From contig JAUIRK010000706.1 of assembly GCA_030549495.1 (NCBI GenBank), forward strand, positions 1 to 64,000: 64,000 nt of DNA, in the 5' to 3' direction. Below are positions 35,365-45,708 of the stretch, one piece after another. The notes beneath the pieces are model-generated. The model saw only the letters and a program-made list of their open reading frames with translations, had not been told where the DNA came from and ran no database searches. Positions within the stretch are counted from its first letter, which is position 1. Each line of letters opens with the position of its first letter. The position numbers were made by a program, and so were the translations under genes. The DNA is from Nectonema munidae. Taxonomy: Eukaryota; Nematomorpha; Nectonematoida; Nectonematidae.

Positions 35365-35412
35365 TGGATCGAACCCCTGACCTTCAACTGTTAAGCTGAG
35401 AGGTGCACCCTA
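35365..35412 (-). repeat. tRNA-like SINE fragment
   Basis: On the minus strand: GGGTGCACCTCTCAGCTTAA, then AGGTCAGGGGTTCGATCCAG. GGTTCGATCC is a good pol III B-box. No closed acceptor stem is formed, so this is a tRNA-derived repeat and not a tRNA gene. It is similar in plan to, but not clearly the same as, the SINE at 35795-35945. Confidence 0.4.
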
Positions 35413-35794
35413 AAAACAATTGAGGCTCAAGAAAATCTATTATCATAATTAGGACAGTTTTAAATCAATAAAGTCAAAAAAAAATTTCTATTTTTGACGT
35501 TTAAGAATGGGTAAGGTCTTCATAAGGAATCAGCAAAAAAATTCAAATAATGTGAGTTTTAAGTGAATAAACCCTAAAAATTAATTTTGAGTCAAATAAT
35601 TTTTCTAAAACTCATATTTTGACTATTAACCATGAGAAATATTAAAAAAAACAGTGTCAGAGATTTTATCGATAAATTATATTTATTTTTTATTATTTAT
35701 TTTTTAATTAAAATTAAAAAATTATTTTTTATTATTTTTAATATTTATTTTTTTAATGAACACGCAAAAGAATTAAACCTTTACCCTTGCAACT
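35413..35794. other. Unassigned DNA
   Basis: AT-rich, low complexity at 35680-35760 (TTTATTATTTTT-type). No gene. Confidence 0.4.
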
Positions 35795-35945
35795 TAAGGT
35801 AAAGGTACCCCGGGGTGTTTTCATCGAGAAGGCACAATTGCGCCGCTTGTATCGAACTATGAGGAAAGCAGGCTTGATGCGGAATCGAACCCAAGACTTT
35901 GAGTTATCGAATCCAGCATCTAACCAAACCTACTCACGAGACTTA
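35795..35945 (-). mobile_element. tRNA-derived SINE, copy 2
   Basis: Minus-strand copy of the family at 13893-14010. Head: GGTTTGGTTAGATGCTGGAT (A-box region), then CTTGGGTTCGATTCCGCATC with a perfect GGTTCGATTCC B-box. Body: CTCATAGTTCGATACAAGCG and GCGCAATTGTGCCTTCTCGA, then CACCCCGGGGTACC. The body match to copy 1 covers about 45 bp with few changes. Its 5' end lies next to the LINE D fragment. Confidence 0.7.
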
Positions 35946-35949
35946 ACAC

Positions 35950-37530
35950 AACAAACAAATTAGATCCACAGAACCAAGTAAAATATCTTGTGCTCACTTT
36001 CAAACCCAACTTAAAATTCTCTACTCATTTCAAAAACACTTCACAAAAATTAGTCAAAACTCTTTTCTTTCTTAAAAACTCAATTTCTTACAAATGGGGA
36101 CTTTCTCCAAAAATCACAAAGTTCATTTATAAAAATCTTATTTTAACTGTCCTCAAATATGGAATTCTTTCATGGGGCTCAGAGTTGAAAAATTAGTCAT
36201 CTCTTACTCATCTTAATTAACTTCATCGCATGTGTCTCCTTTCTATCACCAATGCCTATCACACTACACCAACTACAAAACTTGAATTATTCACTAACAC
36301 GCTACCCCTCCATCTCAATCTAAAGAAAACGCTCCTTTTACCTAATAACTTTCTGCTCTACACCCCCACCACATCCTTTCACCAACCTATACACAACCTA
36401 AACATCCCAATCACTGCAGTACTACAACTCCTTATTAATTCAGTTTGCTCCTAACAAAACATCTTATCAAGTGCTACCATTAAATCACCCAATCGAGCTC
36501 ATCCACCTTTCTTCGTCTCCTCCTTACACCACTAACATCTGTCAACATAGATATCTGTCCCTAAACTCTATAGCTCACTAACGTATAACAAATACTATCA
36601 GCTCGCTTTCAATTTTCACTGACGGTTCGAAATCACAACATCGCTCTTTAGCTGCATGCGCATTCTTCCTACAAAACACAAAAAACCCATTCCTTATCCA
36701 ACACACAAATCTAGATCCAGAAATCACTGCACACGAAACAGAAATTCACGCAGTATTACTATCCTGCAACATACTTCTTAATAACCTAACTTCCTTTTCT
36801 ACCTCCTTCAAATATATAACTTTTTTCACAGAATCGCAAAATTTAATAAATGACCTAAAACTTGAAAACAAAATCTCACACTCAACTTTTAGTTTAGCAA
36901 GCAACACCTATATAATCACTTTGAATTAAATATTGTTTGGTGCCCAGCTCATTCCAGCTGTTTCGAAAACTACCTTGTTGATTACGTTGCAAAATCAAGA
37001 ATCTCCGATTCACAGATCCTATCCCTATTTTCTCTACACATCTCCACTTTTACAAACACAATAACTAACTCTACACTACTCTAGTGGCAACAATCTATTG
37101 ACTCAATCATCACATCACTTCCGACATCTATGCCATTATCACAACTCATTTTAAACAAACACTTTCACTCACTACCTCGGAACATCATTCGCTGGCTCTT
37201 ATCTCATTGCCCTTGTAATGCATACTTCTTCAAATTCAAACTTCACTCAAACCATTTCTGTCGTTTTAGCTGTCCGTACATTGAAACACCTATACATATT
37301 CTCCTTTATTGTCCAATATTTCATTCTCACCGACACCAACTGCTTGAAAAAAACCGCTACTTTTTTAAAGATATTCCATCCTCTCTACATGATCTTCTAC
37401 AACACCCATTACTCATCAAACATCTCTCTCTTCTCATAACCACAGTCGAACCAATACTCTCTGTAAACCAAACACTCAATCCTCCCCCTAAATATCTAAT
37501 CACAATAAGCCATTATCATCACTAACCCAT
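35950..37530 (+). pseudogene. LINE D: decayed 3' half of an RNase H-bearing LINE
   Basis: Pieces of one LINE ORF2 in several frames. The RT thumb region (35960-36196) reads VKYLVLTFKPNLKFSTHF and LKYGILSWGSELKN. RNase H begins near 36615 with IFTDGSKSQ, followed by HETEIHAVLLS, FFTESQN (normally FTDSQ) and VWCPAHSS at about 36940. The C-terminal module (37130-37330) reads IIRWLLSHCPCNAYFF and CRFSCPYIETPIHILLYC. The order matches LINE A's ORF2, but the sequence is distinct and C-rich in base composition. Several stops and frameshifts; dead and 5'-truncated. Confidence 0.75.
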
Positions 37531-37849
37531 ACATTCTACAAAACAGTCTAGTGTCTACATCCATGGAAATCTTCCAAATTTTTCTTTTCTATTTCAGAAA
37601 GATCCACAAAGACTAAACCCACACTTTGAAGACTAAATTCCAGCAGATTTGCAAGCATATCAGCTCCAGCTGGAAAGTGCTTAGAAATCTCCATACCTAC
37701 CTACCTAATAAATTTTTTCAACTTTATCAATTCAGCACAATTTATGTGCCCTCTTCATTTAATCTATTAGCAACAACTTTTTGTCTTCATTTTGAAAAAA
37801 TAGGTTTTTACGTTATTTTATTTTTTTCTAATTTTCTGCTTTATTTTAG
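37531..37849. other. LINE D 3' region and boundary
   Basis: Noncoding; probably LINE D 3' UTR up to about 37690, then transition to the hAT relic. Confidence 0.3.
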
Positions 37850-39697
37850 AATTAAATGCCTAAAATTACAAAAAGTTCAAAATATTATTGCAAAGTACCC
37901 AGATGAGTTTGCTGTAGTCTTGATGGTAATTTGTTTTGTAAACTATGGAACGTAAATAGGTTAAATTTGACAAACTTTTTTTTGTTGAGAGTCATAAAAG
38001 CTCAAAAAACATAAAAGTTTGAAGGATATGATGGCAAAAAACGAAAATATAAACACCTTTGTGCATTGTTCAAGTAAAAATTTTTCAAAAAAATATTAAG
38101 GTCATTTCTAGAGGCTAATATAACTCTACATAAGCTTAATCACCCAAGTATATATAGTTTGTTTTATGAAATGGGCCATTCTTTGCCTTCTTTAAGTTAT
38201 AGTAGAAAAATGATAGAAGAAATGTCAGTAGAAAAACTCATTGAAATATAAGCGCATCTACTCAGCAAGAATCTTTTTCTTATACTTGACGAGACTGAAA
38301 CATTTTCAAATATTATTTGTAATATATTGTTAGGAGATGTGGAGATTCCACAAAAAGAGCTGGTAGGCGAAGTGTAAGATTTTGGAAGAGCATGCTAATG
38401 CAATAATGTTTTACAGCTGGTAGATGGTGTTTTGAAAGATTTTCAAGTTGAGAGAAAAATTTTTTTTGTTCATTTCTGATGCAGCTAGCTACAACTTATC
38501 AGCAACAAAAACATTAAAGTTATTATATGAAAATCTTTTTCATGTTACTTGTTTTGCTCATCTTATGCACAATTGTGCCATGAAAATACGCGTTTTTTTA
38601 TAAAGAAGTGGATGAATTGATAAGCGCAATGAAAATGCTCACAGTTACAAATAAAAAAATTCTCCCTTGCCTTATTATAAGACGTTGGACTTGTTTATTA
38701 TTTTATAAATTAATAAAATCAAATTTTAAAGTACTTAAAAGTTGCAACTATTTAAAATTAGCCGAGTTTTCAAAACTTGGATGAATTGTAGTGATCAAAA
38801 AACAACCAAAAATAATAAACAATATATACTTGCATATATGCCACTTTTTAAGGAGCGATTACTTACACACTATTTACAAATTTCGGAAGCGGATATTAGA
38901 TTTGACATCCCAGCGGATGCGGATGAAAAATTTTTTTTTATATAGTTGCGGATATTAAATGTTTCAAAAATTACATATTTTCAAATTTTTTCACTATTCG
39001 ATTTCATTCATTTTTCTATTTTTTTTAATTTAACAATTAATTCTACTTTTTCTCCTAGTAGCCTTTTTCTTTTGTCATTATAAATATTTCCGTGCAATTG
39101 ATTCCTTTTCTTTTTGATACCTCATTATTTCTTAATTAGAAACCACATTATCTTCATTTTCTTACTCGTTTTTTCTTCACTGATAGAATTTAAAATAGAA
39201 TCCATCACTTCGTTCAAAAAGTATAAACTTCATCAGAACTTTTTCTCATTTTTTGCAGTTTGACACTTTACTTTCATTGCCATTGTTATCGAGTTTATCC
39301 TCATCATATAAATTTAAAAGAAAATTTTTCATTTTATTCGTTACTTCAAAATCGGTAAAAATGTACTTTTAAATATGGGATCAAGAAAAGTTTCATCAGT
39401 CATTATATTTTTAAACATTGTGTTGGCTATGACTTGCACAATGTGCTTCTGTTTATCTCTGTTTATGTCTTCCTTCCTCTCTCTCTTCAAACGAAATCTC
39501 TCGAATAGAGCACAGTCCAGTGAAATCGAAATATTATATTATTTGAGAGAGCATTAAAGCTTGAATAGTTTTAATGGAATAATTTAAAATAGATATTAGA
39601 GAAAAGTGCGGATGCGGATTTTGAGATAATAAAAATCCGCGGATGAGGATGAGAAACGAATGTGAATATTTTTGTGAAATATCCGATACATCACTAC
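37850..39697 (+). pseudogene. hAT transposase relic with right terminal end
   Basis: Broken plus-strand frames carry hAT transposase landmarks in order: ITLHKLNHPSIYSLFYEMGH, SLPSLSYSRKMIEEMS, LFLILDETETFSN (catalytic region, normally IDETTD), QLVDGVLKDFQ, then FHVTCFAHLMHNCAMKI and KEVDELISAMKMLTVTNKKI at about 38530-38670. The right end near 39597-39697 has GCGGATGCGGAT repeats and closes with ATATCCGATACATCACTA, whose reverse complement TAGTGATGTATCGGATAT resembles hAT termini. The left end was not found. Many stops; inactive. Confidence 0.65.
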
Positions 39698-40316
39698 CAG
39701 AAAGACTTCGCTAACTTAATTTCTAGAGTTCCAAATCTTTTAAATGGAATTTTTATAACATTCAAAATCTTTCATATATAAAATTAAAAATAACTGTAAT
39801 TTCGATGCTCAACAATTAAAAAACAATTTTTTTAGGTTAAATATCTAAACCATAAATTTCAACAAATTTTTCAAACAAAATTTTAGTACGATATAGTAAT
39901 TAAAATTTAGAGAAACTATTATATTCTTTACAAGAAAAACAAATTAAAAAGAATTTTTTTTGAGTTAGCATAGAAATCAAAATATTTAAAAAAAATTAAA
40001 TTTTATTTTTTAAACTTCTTTTTAATTTCCTTTTCTTCAAGTTAATGTGCAGAATGCCTTTCGAAAATAATTTATTTCTGTAATTTGATACTAATATTTT
40101 ATCTTATGGTCAGACTTTTTTGGTAAGTTTTTTAAATCTAATACTATACCTACTAGTTCAACATATATATCTTATATATATAATTTATGACATATATATT
40201 TACTAATTAGGAAACGTAATTTCTAATGACTCGGATTATTTTAAATAGAAAATATTTTTTAATATTTCAAAAAATTAGTTAAATATTTGTAAGCTCTTTT
40301 AGATTGGCTCATCTAA
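39698..40316. other. Unassigned AT-rich DNA
   Basis: No gene or clear repeat. Confidence 0.4.
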
Positions 40317-40700
40317 CCCTTATTACCCAGAAAAAAATAAGCTAATTTTCCGTTTCGGTCCAAATGGACCCATACTAAAAAAACAAAAAAAAAAGACAAA
40401 ATCAGATGTTTTTATTTAAAAAAAAATAAAAATTCAATTTAAATATACAACTAGGATTAATTTGAATAATTTTGTTGTAATGCTCTTTACAAACAAATTT
40501 ATTTCAAATAATGCAGGTATAATCATTTGTTGTCTGTTCCTTTACAAAGGTGACATCTTCCTCCTTTTCTTTTCAATTCTGTATTTTCTTTTATGCAAGA
40601 TATTTTCTCCAATAATGTTTTGCTTAAAATGATTCTCGGTAAAGTTTTTCTTGTTTCATATGTGCTGAAACAAGTTACTTTCCTAAAGTATCCAAGAAAA
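40317..40700 (-). pseudogene. piggyBac transposase 3' end, relic
   Basis: On the minus strand, about 40620-40450 reads LEKISCIKENTELKRKGGRC, then HLCKGTDNK and, in the next frame, MIIPALFEINLFVKSI. The KGGRCHLC start and the ICN.F.C-type sequel match the C-terminal cysteine-rich domain of piggyBac transposases. The flank at 40313-40335 (CTAACCCTTATTACCCAG) has the CCC start expected next to a TTAA-type site, and GGTCCAAATGGACCC (40357-40371) is a short palindrome like other subterminal piggyBac motifs. Catalytic domains are missing here. Confidence 0.55.
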
Positions 40701-40702
40701 TT

Positions 40703-40898
40703 CTTGGTACTTTCCTGTTATCGCCCCACCACCCCAAAATGTTATAAAACATGTATTGAAGTACACAAATGTATTAAAAAAACAAGTGAAAAATCTTTTA
40801 ATCTGTAGGTGGATAAAATTCATCATTCATTTATCATTCATTCATTTATCGTGGTAGAAGAGCGATGAGTGGTGGGGCGATAACAGGAAAGTACCAAG
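40703..40898. repeat. 30-bp perfect inverted repeat
   Basis: CTTGGTACTTTCCTGTTATC continuing to CACCAC (40703-40732) is exactly repeated in inverse at 40869-40898, with a spacer of 136 bp. The homology continues outward imperfectly (AAGAAAATT). The perfect arms in an otherwise decayed region suggest recent gene conversion or a young insertion. Confidence 0.75.
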
Positions 40899-40998
40899 TT
40901 CTTTTATAAGGGAAATTTTCTTTGTATTCTTTTGTAATCTCTGGAAACAAAATATAAGAATTAAATGATGAAATATCTAAAACGTTGAAGAATATAGC

Positions 40999-41487
40999 TA
41001 TAGGCCAGTGACGGATCTAGAGGGGGATGGGGAGGATACATCCTTCCCCACTGATGATACAAATAGAAGAAAGGATTTTATTATTTGATTTATTTTTAAA
41101 TAAAACTTGTATTAAAATTTAATTTGAACTTTTAAATTTCAATCATTTAGTTAGTTTTTCGCATACTTCAACTTTAAAAATACTTTTTAGCATTAAAAGT
41201 TACATTTGCTTACAAAAATTAAACTCATTTATTACAACTAAAAAATTCGACTTCTATTCTCACCAGGGGTGAATCCAGAACTTCTTTAGTCGGCGTAAAC
41301 TTCTCTTTTTATATGAGTTAATTATGCATAAATATTGTATATTAAATTATTTTATATTACTTATTGTATATTAAATAAAAAAATTTTCTTATATTTGCAA
41401 TAATTTATCAGAATTATTTAGATAAACTTTCAAAAGATGTGGAAGGAAGGCTAAAGCTCCCCAGCTCTTTTCTGTGTCCACCCCTGA
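40999..41487. repeat. Nested MITE-like elements
   Basis: CAGTGACGGATCTAGAGGGG at 40999 looks like a DNA-element end. Further in, CAGGGGTGAATCCAGA (41267) is inverted as TGTCCACCCCTGATCC (41474-41489), giving a MITE of about 220 bp with short terminal repeats. Whether the first end belongs to a second, interrupted element is uncertain. Confidence 0.4.
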
Positions 41488-42389
41488 TCCTCACAACCGT
41501 GAATTTTAAATAAGAATCATATCTAGGAGGCTTTACGATATGTTGATTAAACTTAATAATCTAATTTTTAAATTGTTTTAAAAATGCCCTATATATTGTC
41601 TATTAGAGATTTATAGGGAATCGAGTATTTAGTTAACACACACAATTTAGTCAAAACAATGACAATTCAACATGTTGCAATTTTTAATCAAAAGTAGAAA
41701 AATCTTGTCAGAAAATTTTGAAAACTTGTGTGTTTCCTAATGTATCTAATGCTAAGAAACATTAAATGCAGATAATCGTTTGATATACGGCCTAACAATA
41801 AGGTCAAATTCTTCTATCCTGTTAGATATTTGAGTTTAAGACCGATATCTTGTACTTGCCTAATTAGTATACTGTTGTAGCCTACCCACAAATTCAAATC
41901 AGACGGGGAGGGGAAGGATAGCAAAAAGAAAGTATATCCTCTTAGTGCCGATTTAAAGAATTTTTGTTGTATCTTTTACAGATGAATATAGACAATTATG
42001 AAGTAGGCTTCTATACTCAATACACACACCCTGTTCTAATTTATCCTACTATTTTTAAGAAAATATATTTATGCAAAGTTTCATAAAACTTTGATATTGA
42101 ATCAAAATTACTTTTCTATGCTTGGTTATTTATCAGCGTCAAGTTTATTGATAATAATCGATGGCCTACCAAAAATGTTCATAAAAGAAATATGGAGGAG
42201 CTCTTAGTCAAAACTGTTTCCACAAATTTATTTTGCACTTGATTATATATAGTCATAAATCGATATTCACAGATTTAATACCACATTTATCAATATAAAC
42301 ATATATTTTTGGCGTTAAAATGTTCGTATTATAAGTGAAATTTTTATAATCACGAGGATTACCCCGTTAGTCTCTCACCAGGAAACGTG
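41488..42389. other. Unassigned AT-rich DNA
   Basis: No gene or clear repeat. Confidence 0.4.
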
Positions 42390-42592
42390 ATTCTAGTTCC
42401 CCTCAAAGATCATTGGTACCTTTATGCTGGGTCCCCTCAAAGATCATTGGTACCTTTATGCTGGGTCCCCTCAAAGATCATTGATACATTTAATCTAGGT
42501 ACTCTCAAGGATCATTGGTACCTTTAATATAGGTACCCTGAAAGATAATTGGTACTGGAATTCAAGGTTATACTCAAAGATGATTGGTATGG
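42390..42592. repeat. 34-bp minisatellite, about six units
   Basis: Unit core CCTCAAAGATCATTGGTACC followed by TTTATGCTGGGT. Cores recur every 34 bp (anchors 42403, 42437, 42471, 42505, 42539, then 42574). The first three units are almost identical; divergence rises towards the right end. Confidence 0.85.
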
Positions 42593-44154
42593 AATAGTAG
42601 GAGCTAGGTTTGTGGAGTTGCACCTTTTGAGGAGTCATAATATTATTGCGAATCCTACTCCAATTTCATAAATAGTTAGATTCATAACTAAATTACTAAT
42701 AAAATATAAAAAACCTTAATTAAAATTAGATAGATTTACTTATTTAAATTAAAAATAAACTACTAAATTTATTGAAATCTATTAGTACTTAATTAATAAT
42801 TAAACTTTAAAAGTAATAAAATAAAAATTTATAATCTAATAATTTGAAATAAAGAAAGAAATCTTTTCACTTTACCTTTCTTAAAATTATGAATAGTAGG
42901 TATCAATTTAAAGAAATCAAAATTACAATATTAATATAATTTAAAAAATCAAAGAATCTAGTTTTATTAATAAATTAAAAATATAGTGTTAAAATCAGGG
43001 CTTCGGAGCTGGAGCCGCACAATTTTTTCTACTAGGAGTCGGGGCCAGAGCTCTAAAAATATATAAAAAGTAGATATTTTTCATCATTATTGAAAATTCG
43101 TGTTTGAGCCTTGCTAAATCGAGGTGTCAAAATGTGAATTTTTAAAAACCTTGAAAATGACAATCTTTTAAAAATGTAAAATATTTTCTGGTATTTTGGG
43201 TACGCTGATTTCAACGGTTGTGAAAAAATTTCTCAATTTTTTCGCAGGTTAAAATTTGAGAGAACTTTGGCGTCAAAATTTTTCAAATAAAAAATGAAAA
43301 TTAAATTGTTTGTATATTCTTGTTCATTATAAAATTCTCTACAGATTGATGTATAAAACATAGAAAAATGTTAACGATTTAATATTCTGAAAGTATATTT
43401 GAAGCTAAAATAGCGTCAAAAATAGGAAAATCGTGAATATTATTCAATGGCTTATAAAAAAATTCAAATAGGTTATAGCATGAAAAAAGTAGATAAAAGG
43501 ATGCTCTTCAACATGGGCATGGTTTAAAATATTTTAAAAAAATTTTTAGCATAAAGCTTTCTTTCAGAGCTAAAATTTTTTAAATTTTGACACAAAAATT
43601 CGGTCAAAGTCGTTAAGTGCAAAAAATATATCAAGAATAAATATTTTTCAAAATCTTAAAATAGAATAAAGTTTAGACGATTTTAAATAAGATAATGTAA
43701 AAATTGGAAAAAATAATTTTGTTTTGATGTAAAATTTTTTAATAAAATATGTCAATTTTTGAAAATACAAACTTTTTTATAAAAATGAAAAATATTCTAA
43801 ATTTTTCTCACAAAATCTTTCATAAAAGTACTTGAATTTTTTAAAATTATTTAAACATTTAGCGGGAATTGAAAATGTGACAAAATTATGCTTTGCTAGC
43901 GCTTCGATTGGGAAGGGGCCGTTTGACGGCTAATATATTGTCTTGTTCACAGAATAGTAATAAAATTTGGCAATAAAGTGCGTCTTGAAAAGTAATTTTT
44001 TACTGCCTGATAAATATCCTATAGGTTATAGTTATGGTCTTTTCTATATCGTTGGTTCCCCTTACTTTTAGTTTCCTATATGCATGATTTGATAAAAATG
44101 ATTAGAGACAAGGTTTATCTTTTTATTCTTAAAGTAACTGGAGCCAGCGATATA
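42593..44154. other. Unassigned AT-rich DNA
   Basis: No gene. 42985-43065 has an isolated GC-richer patch (GGAGCTGGAGCCGCAC, GGAGTCGGGGCCAGAGC) that looks like a fragment of a dispersed repeat. Confidence 0.4.
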
Positions 44155-45196
44155 TACTATTTTTAGTTCTAAAGGTCTTTTTTAAATTCTAAAGTGTCTT
44201 TTTTAAATTCTAAAGTGTCTTTTTTGATTTTACTTTTCTGAATAAGCTTTGAAGTCTTGTTTCTAATAAATGCGCGTAATATTATGTGCGATTGTCAGGT
44301 TCTGTAGACGTGTTGAAAGATACATTGATAATAATTTTCTATTTGATCACTTCATTAGCATCAAATAAAGTGTTGTGTATAAAATAAAAGCTTTTAAAAC
44401 ATGTTTTATAAATATTGAAGCAAACCTTACTTAATTTCTGTTTTGCAAAATTTTTGATTTTTGAGAATGCCAGCTCAATTGGATTCGGCATTTAACTATA
44501 AGGAGACAAAAACTTCAAAATTTGTCCATCTGAAGTTATTAAGTTTTCGATAGTTTGAGTTTTGCGTTATCCACAATTAGCCAGCAGGTTTTTAGGTTAC
44601 TTATTTTAGATAGCAGTTCGATCAAAAATTCTGCAAACATTTTTGAATTACAGGCACCATCATTGATAATTTTGTAATGAACTACTCCTCTTTAGCTCAT
44701 TGCTGCTATCAATGTTACATTTTTTCCTAAAAATGAAAAAAATTGAAGAATTTTTGACCGAACTGCTATCTAAAAATTTTGCAAAACAAAAATTAAGTAA
44801 GGTTTGCTTCAATATTTATAAAACATGTTTTAAAAACTTTTATTTTAGACACAACACTTTATTTGATGCTAGGTGAAGTGATCAAATAGAAAATTATTAT
44901 CAATGTATCTTTCAACACGTCTACAGAACCTGACAATCGCACATAATATTACGCGCATTTATTAGAAACAAGCAAAGCTTTTTCAGAAAAGTAAAATCAA
45001 AAAAGACACTTTAGAATTTTAAAAAGACACTTTAGAATTTAAAAAAGACACTTTAGAATTTAAAAAAGACAATTTAGAATTTAATAAAGACACTTTAGAA
45101 TTTAAAAAAGACACTTTAGAATTTAAAAAAGACACTTTAGAATTTGAAAAAGACACTTTAGAATTTAAAAAAGACCGTTTAGAACTAAAAATGGTA
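44155..45196. mobile_element. Foldback Tc1/mariner-like element (head-to-head inverted dimer)
   Basis: About 1.04 kb bounded by TA on both sides. The terminal inverted repeats are TACTATTTTTAGTTCTAAA at the left and, reversed, TACCATTTTTAGTTCTAAAC at the right. The arms (about 44155-44456 and 44772-45196) are long, similar inverted copies. The minus strand from the centre leftward encodes a DDE transposase: LIAAMS.RGVVHYKIINDGA, FAEFLIELLSK, LIVDNAK (second catalytic Asp), then PNPIELAFSKIKNFAKQK with the third catalytic Glu. The right half, on the plus strand, encodes EEFLTELLSK joined directly to NFAKQKLSKVCF. It is thus an inverted, internally deleted copy of the same transposase end. Both frames lack an N-terminus, so the element is non-autonomous. 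Confidence 0.75.
45005..45193. repeat. 21-bp tandem array in the right arm of the foldback element
   Basis: Nine units of GACACTTTAGAATTTAAAAA(A) spaced exactly 21 bp (45005, 45026, 45047, 45068, 45089, 45110, 45131, 45152, 45173). The left arm at 44170-44222 has only about three units in inverse orientation. The repeated heptapeptide frame across it (LNSKVSF) is a by-product of the 21-bp unit and not a gene. Confidence 0.9.
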
Positions 45197-45384
45197 TATT
45201 TAAAAAGAATAAATGGTCCCCATAGCTGCCAAGTGTCCCATAGCTGCTTGTATGAATATAGAAAAAGACCGTATTTATATAGATATTTAAATTTTCCTTT
45301 AATGAAGTTGTCATAAAAATTGAGCATTAAATCAAGATATCAGTAAAACTTTTGAAGAACGAGTTAAGGATAAAGTGTAAGAAT

Positions 45385-45708
45385 CAAGGTTGGATCAAAT
45401 ACCTATTTCCGAGTCTCAAATACAAATACTTTTACCGTCAAAATCAAAAATACAAATACATTTATTTATTTGAAGATACAATTACAAATACCCTTTTCAT
45501 AAACTTATATACATGTTATAGCTCAGCGTATCAAATTGATAAATATATTCATCATTTCAATCAATCCGATATGAACAATAGTTATAGCTGAGCTTCATTG
45601 ATAAACGAAAATTCTTTGGAGAGAGTTTTAAAAATACAATACAATTTCATTGAATATGTATTTAATTATAAATACGGTACACATACAAATGTATTTGATG
45701 CAACCTTG
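45385..45708. repeat. MITE with CAAGGTTGSATCAAATAC ends
   Basis: Left end CAAGGTTGGATCAAATACCT; right end, reversed, CAAGGTTGCATCAAATACAT. Internal ACAAATAC-type motifs recur (45419-45495). About 324 bp, noncoding. Ends and size suggest a hAT-type MITE, but an 8-bp target duplication is not clear. Confidence 0.55.

Noticed and set aside
35365-35945. tRNA genes
   Set aside because: B-boxes are present but no full cloverleaf or acceptor stem; these are tRNA-derived repeats.
42390-42592. Possible CRISPR array (regular repeats)
   Set aside because: Units are contiguous 34-bp repeats without unique spacers, in animal DNA.
45019-45327. Minus-strand frame with repeated LNSKVSF heptapeptide
   Set aside because: Created by the 21-bp tandem array in the foldback element; no start context or domain.
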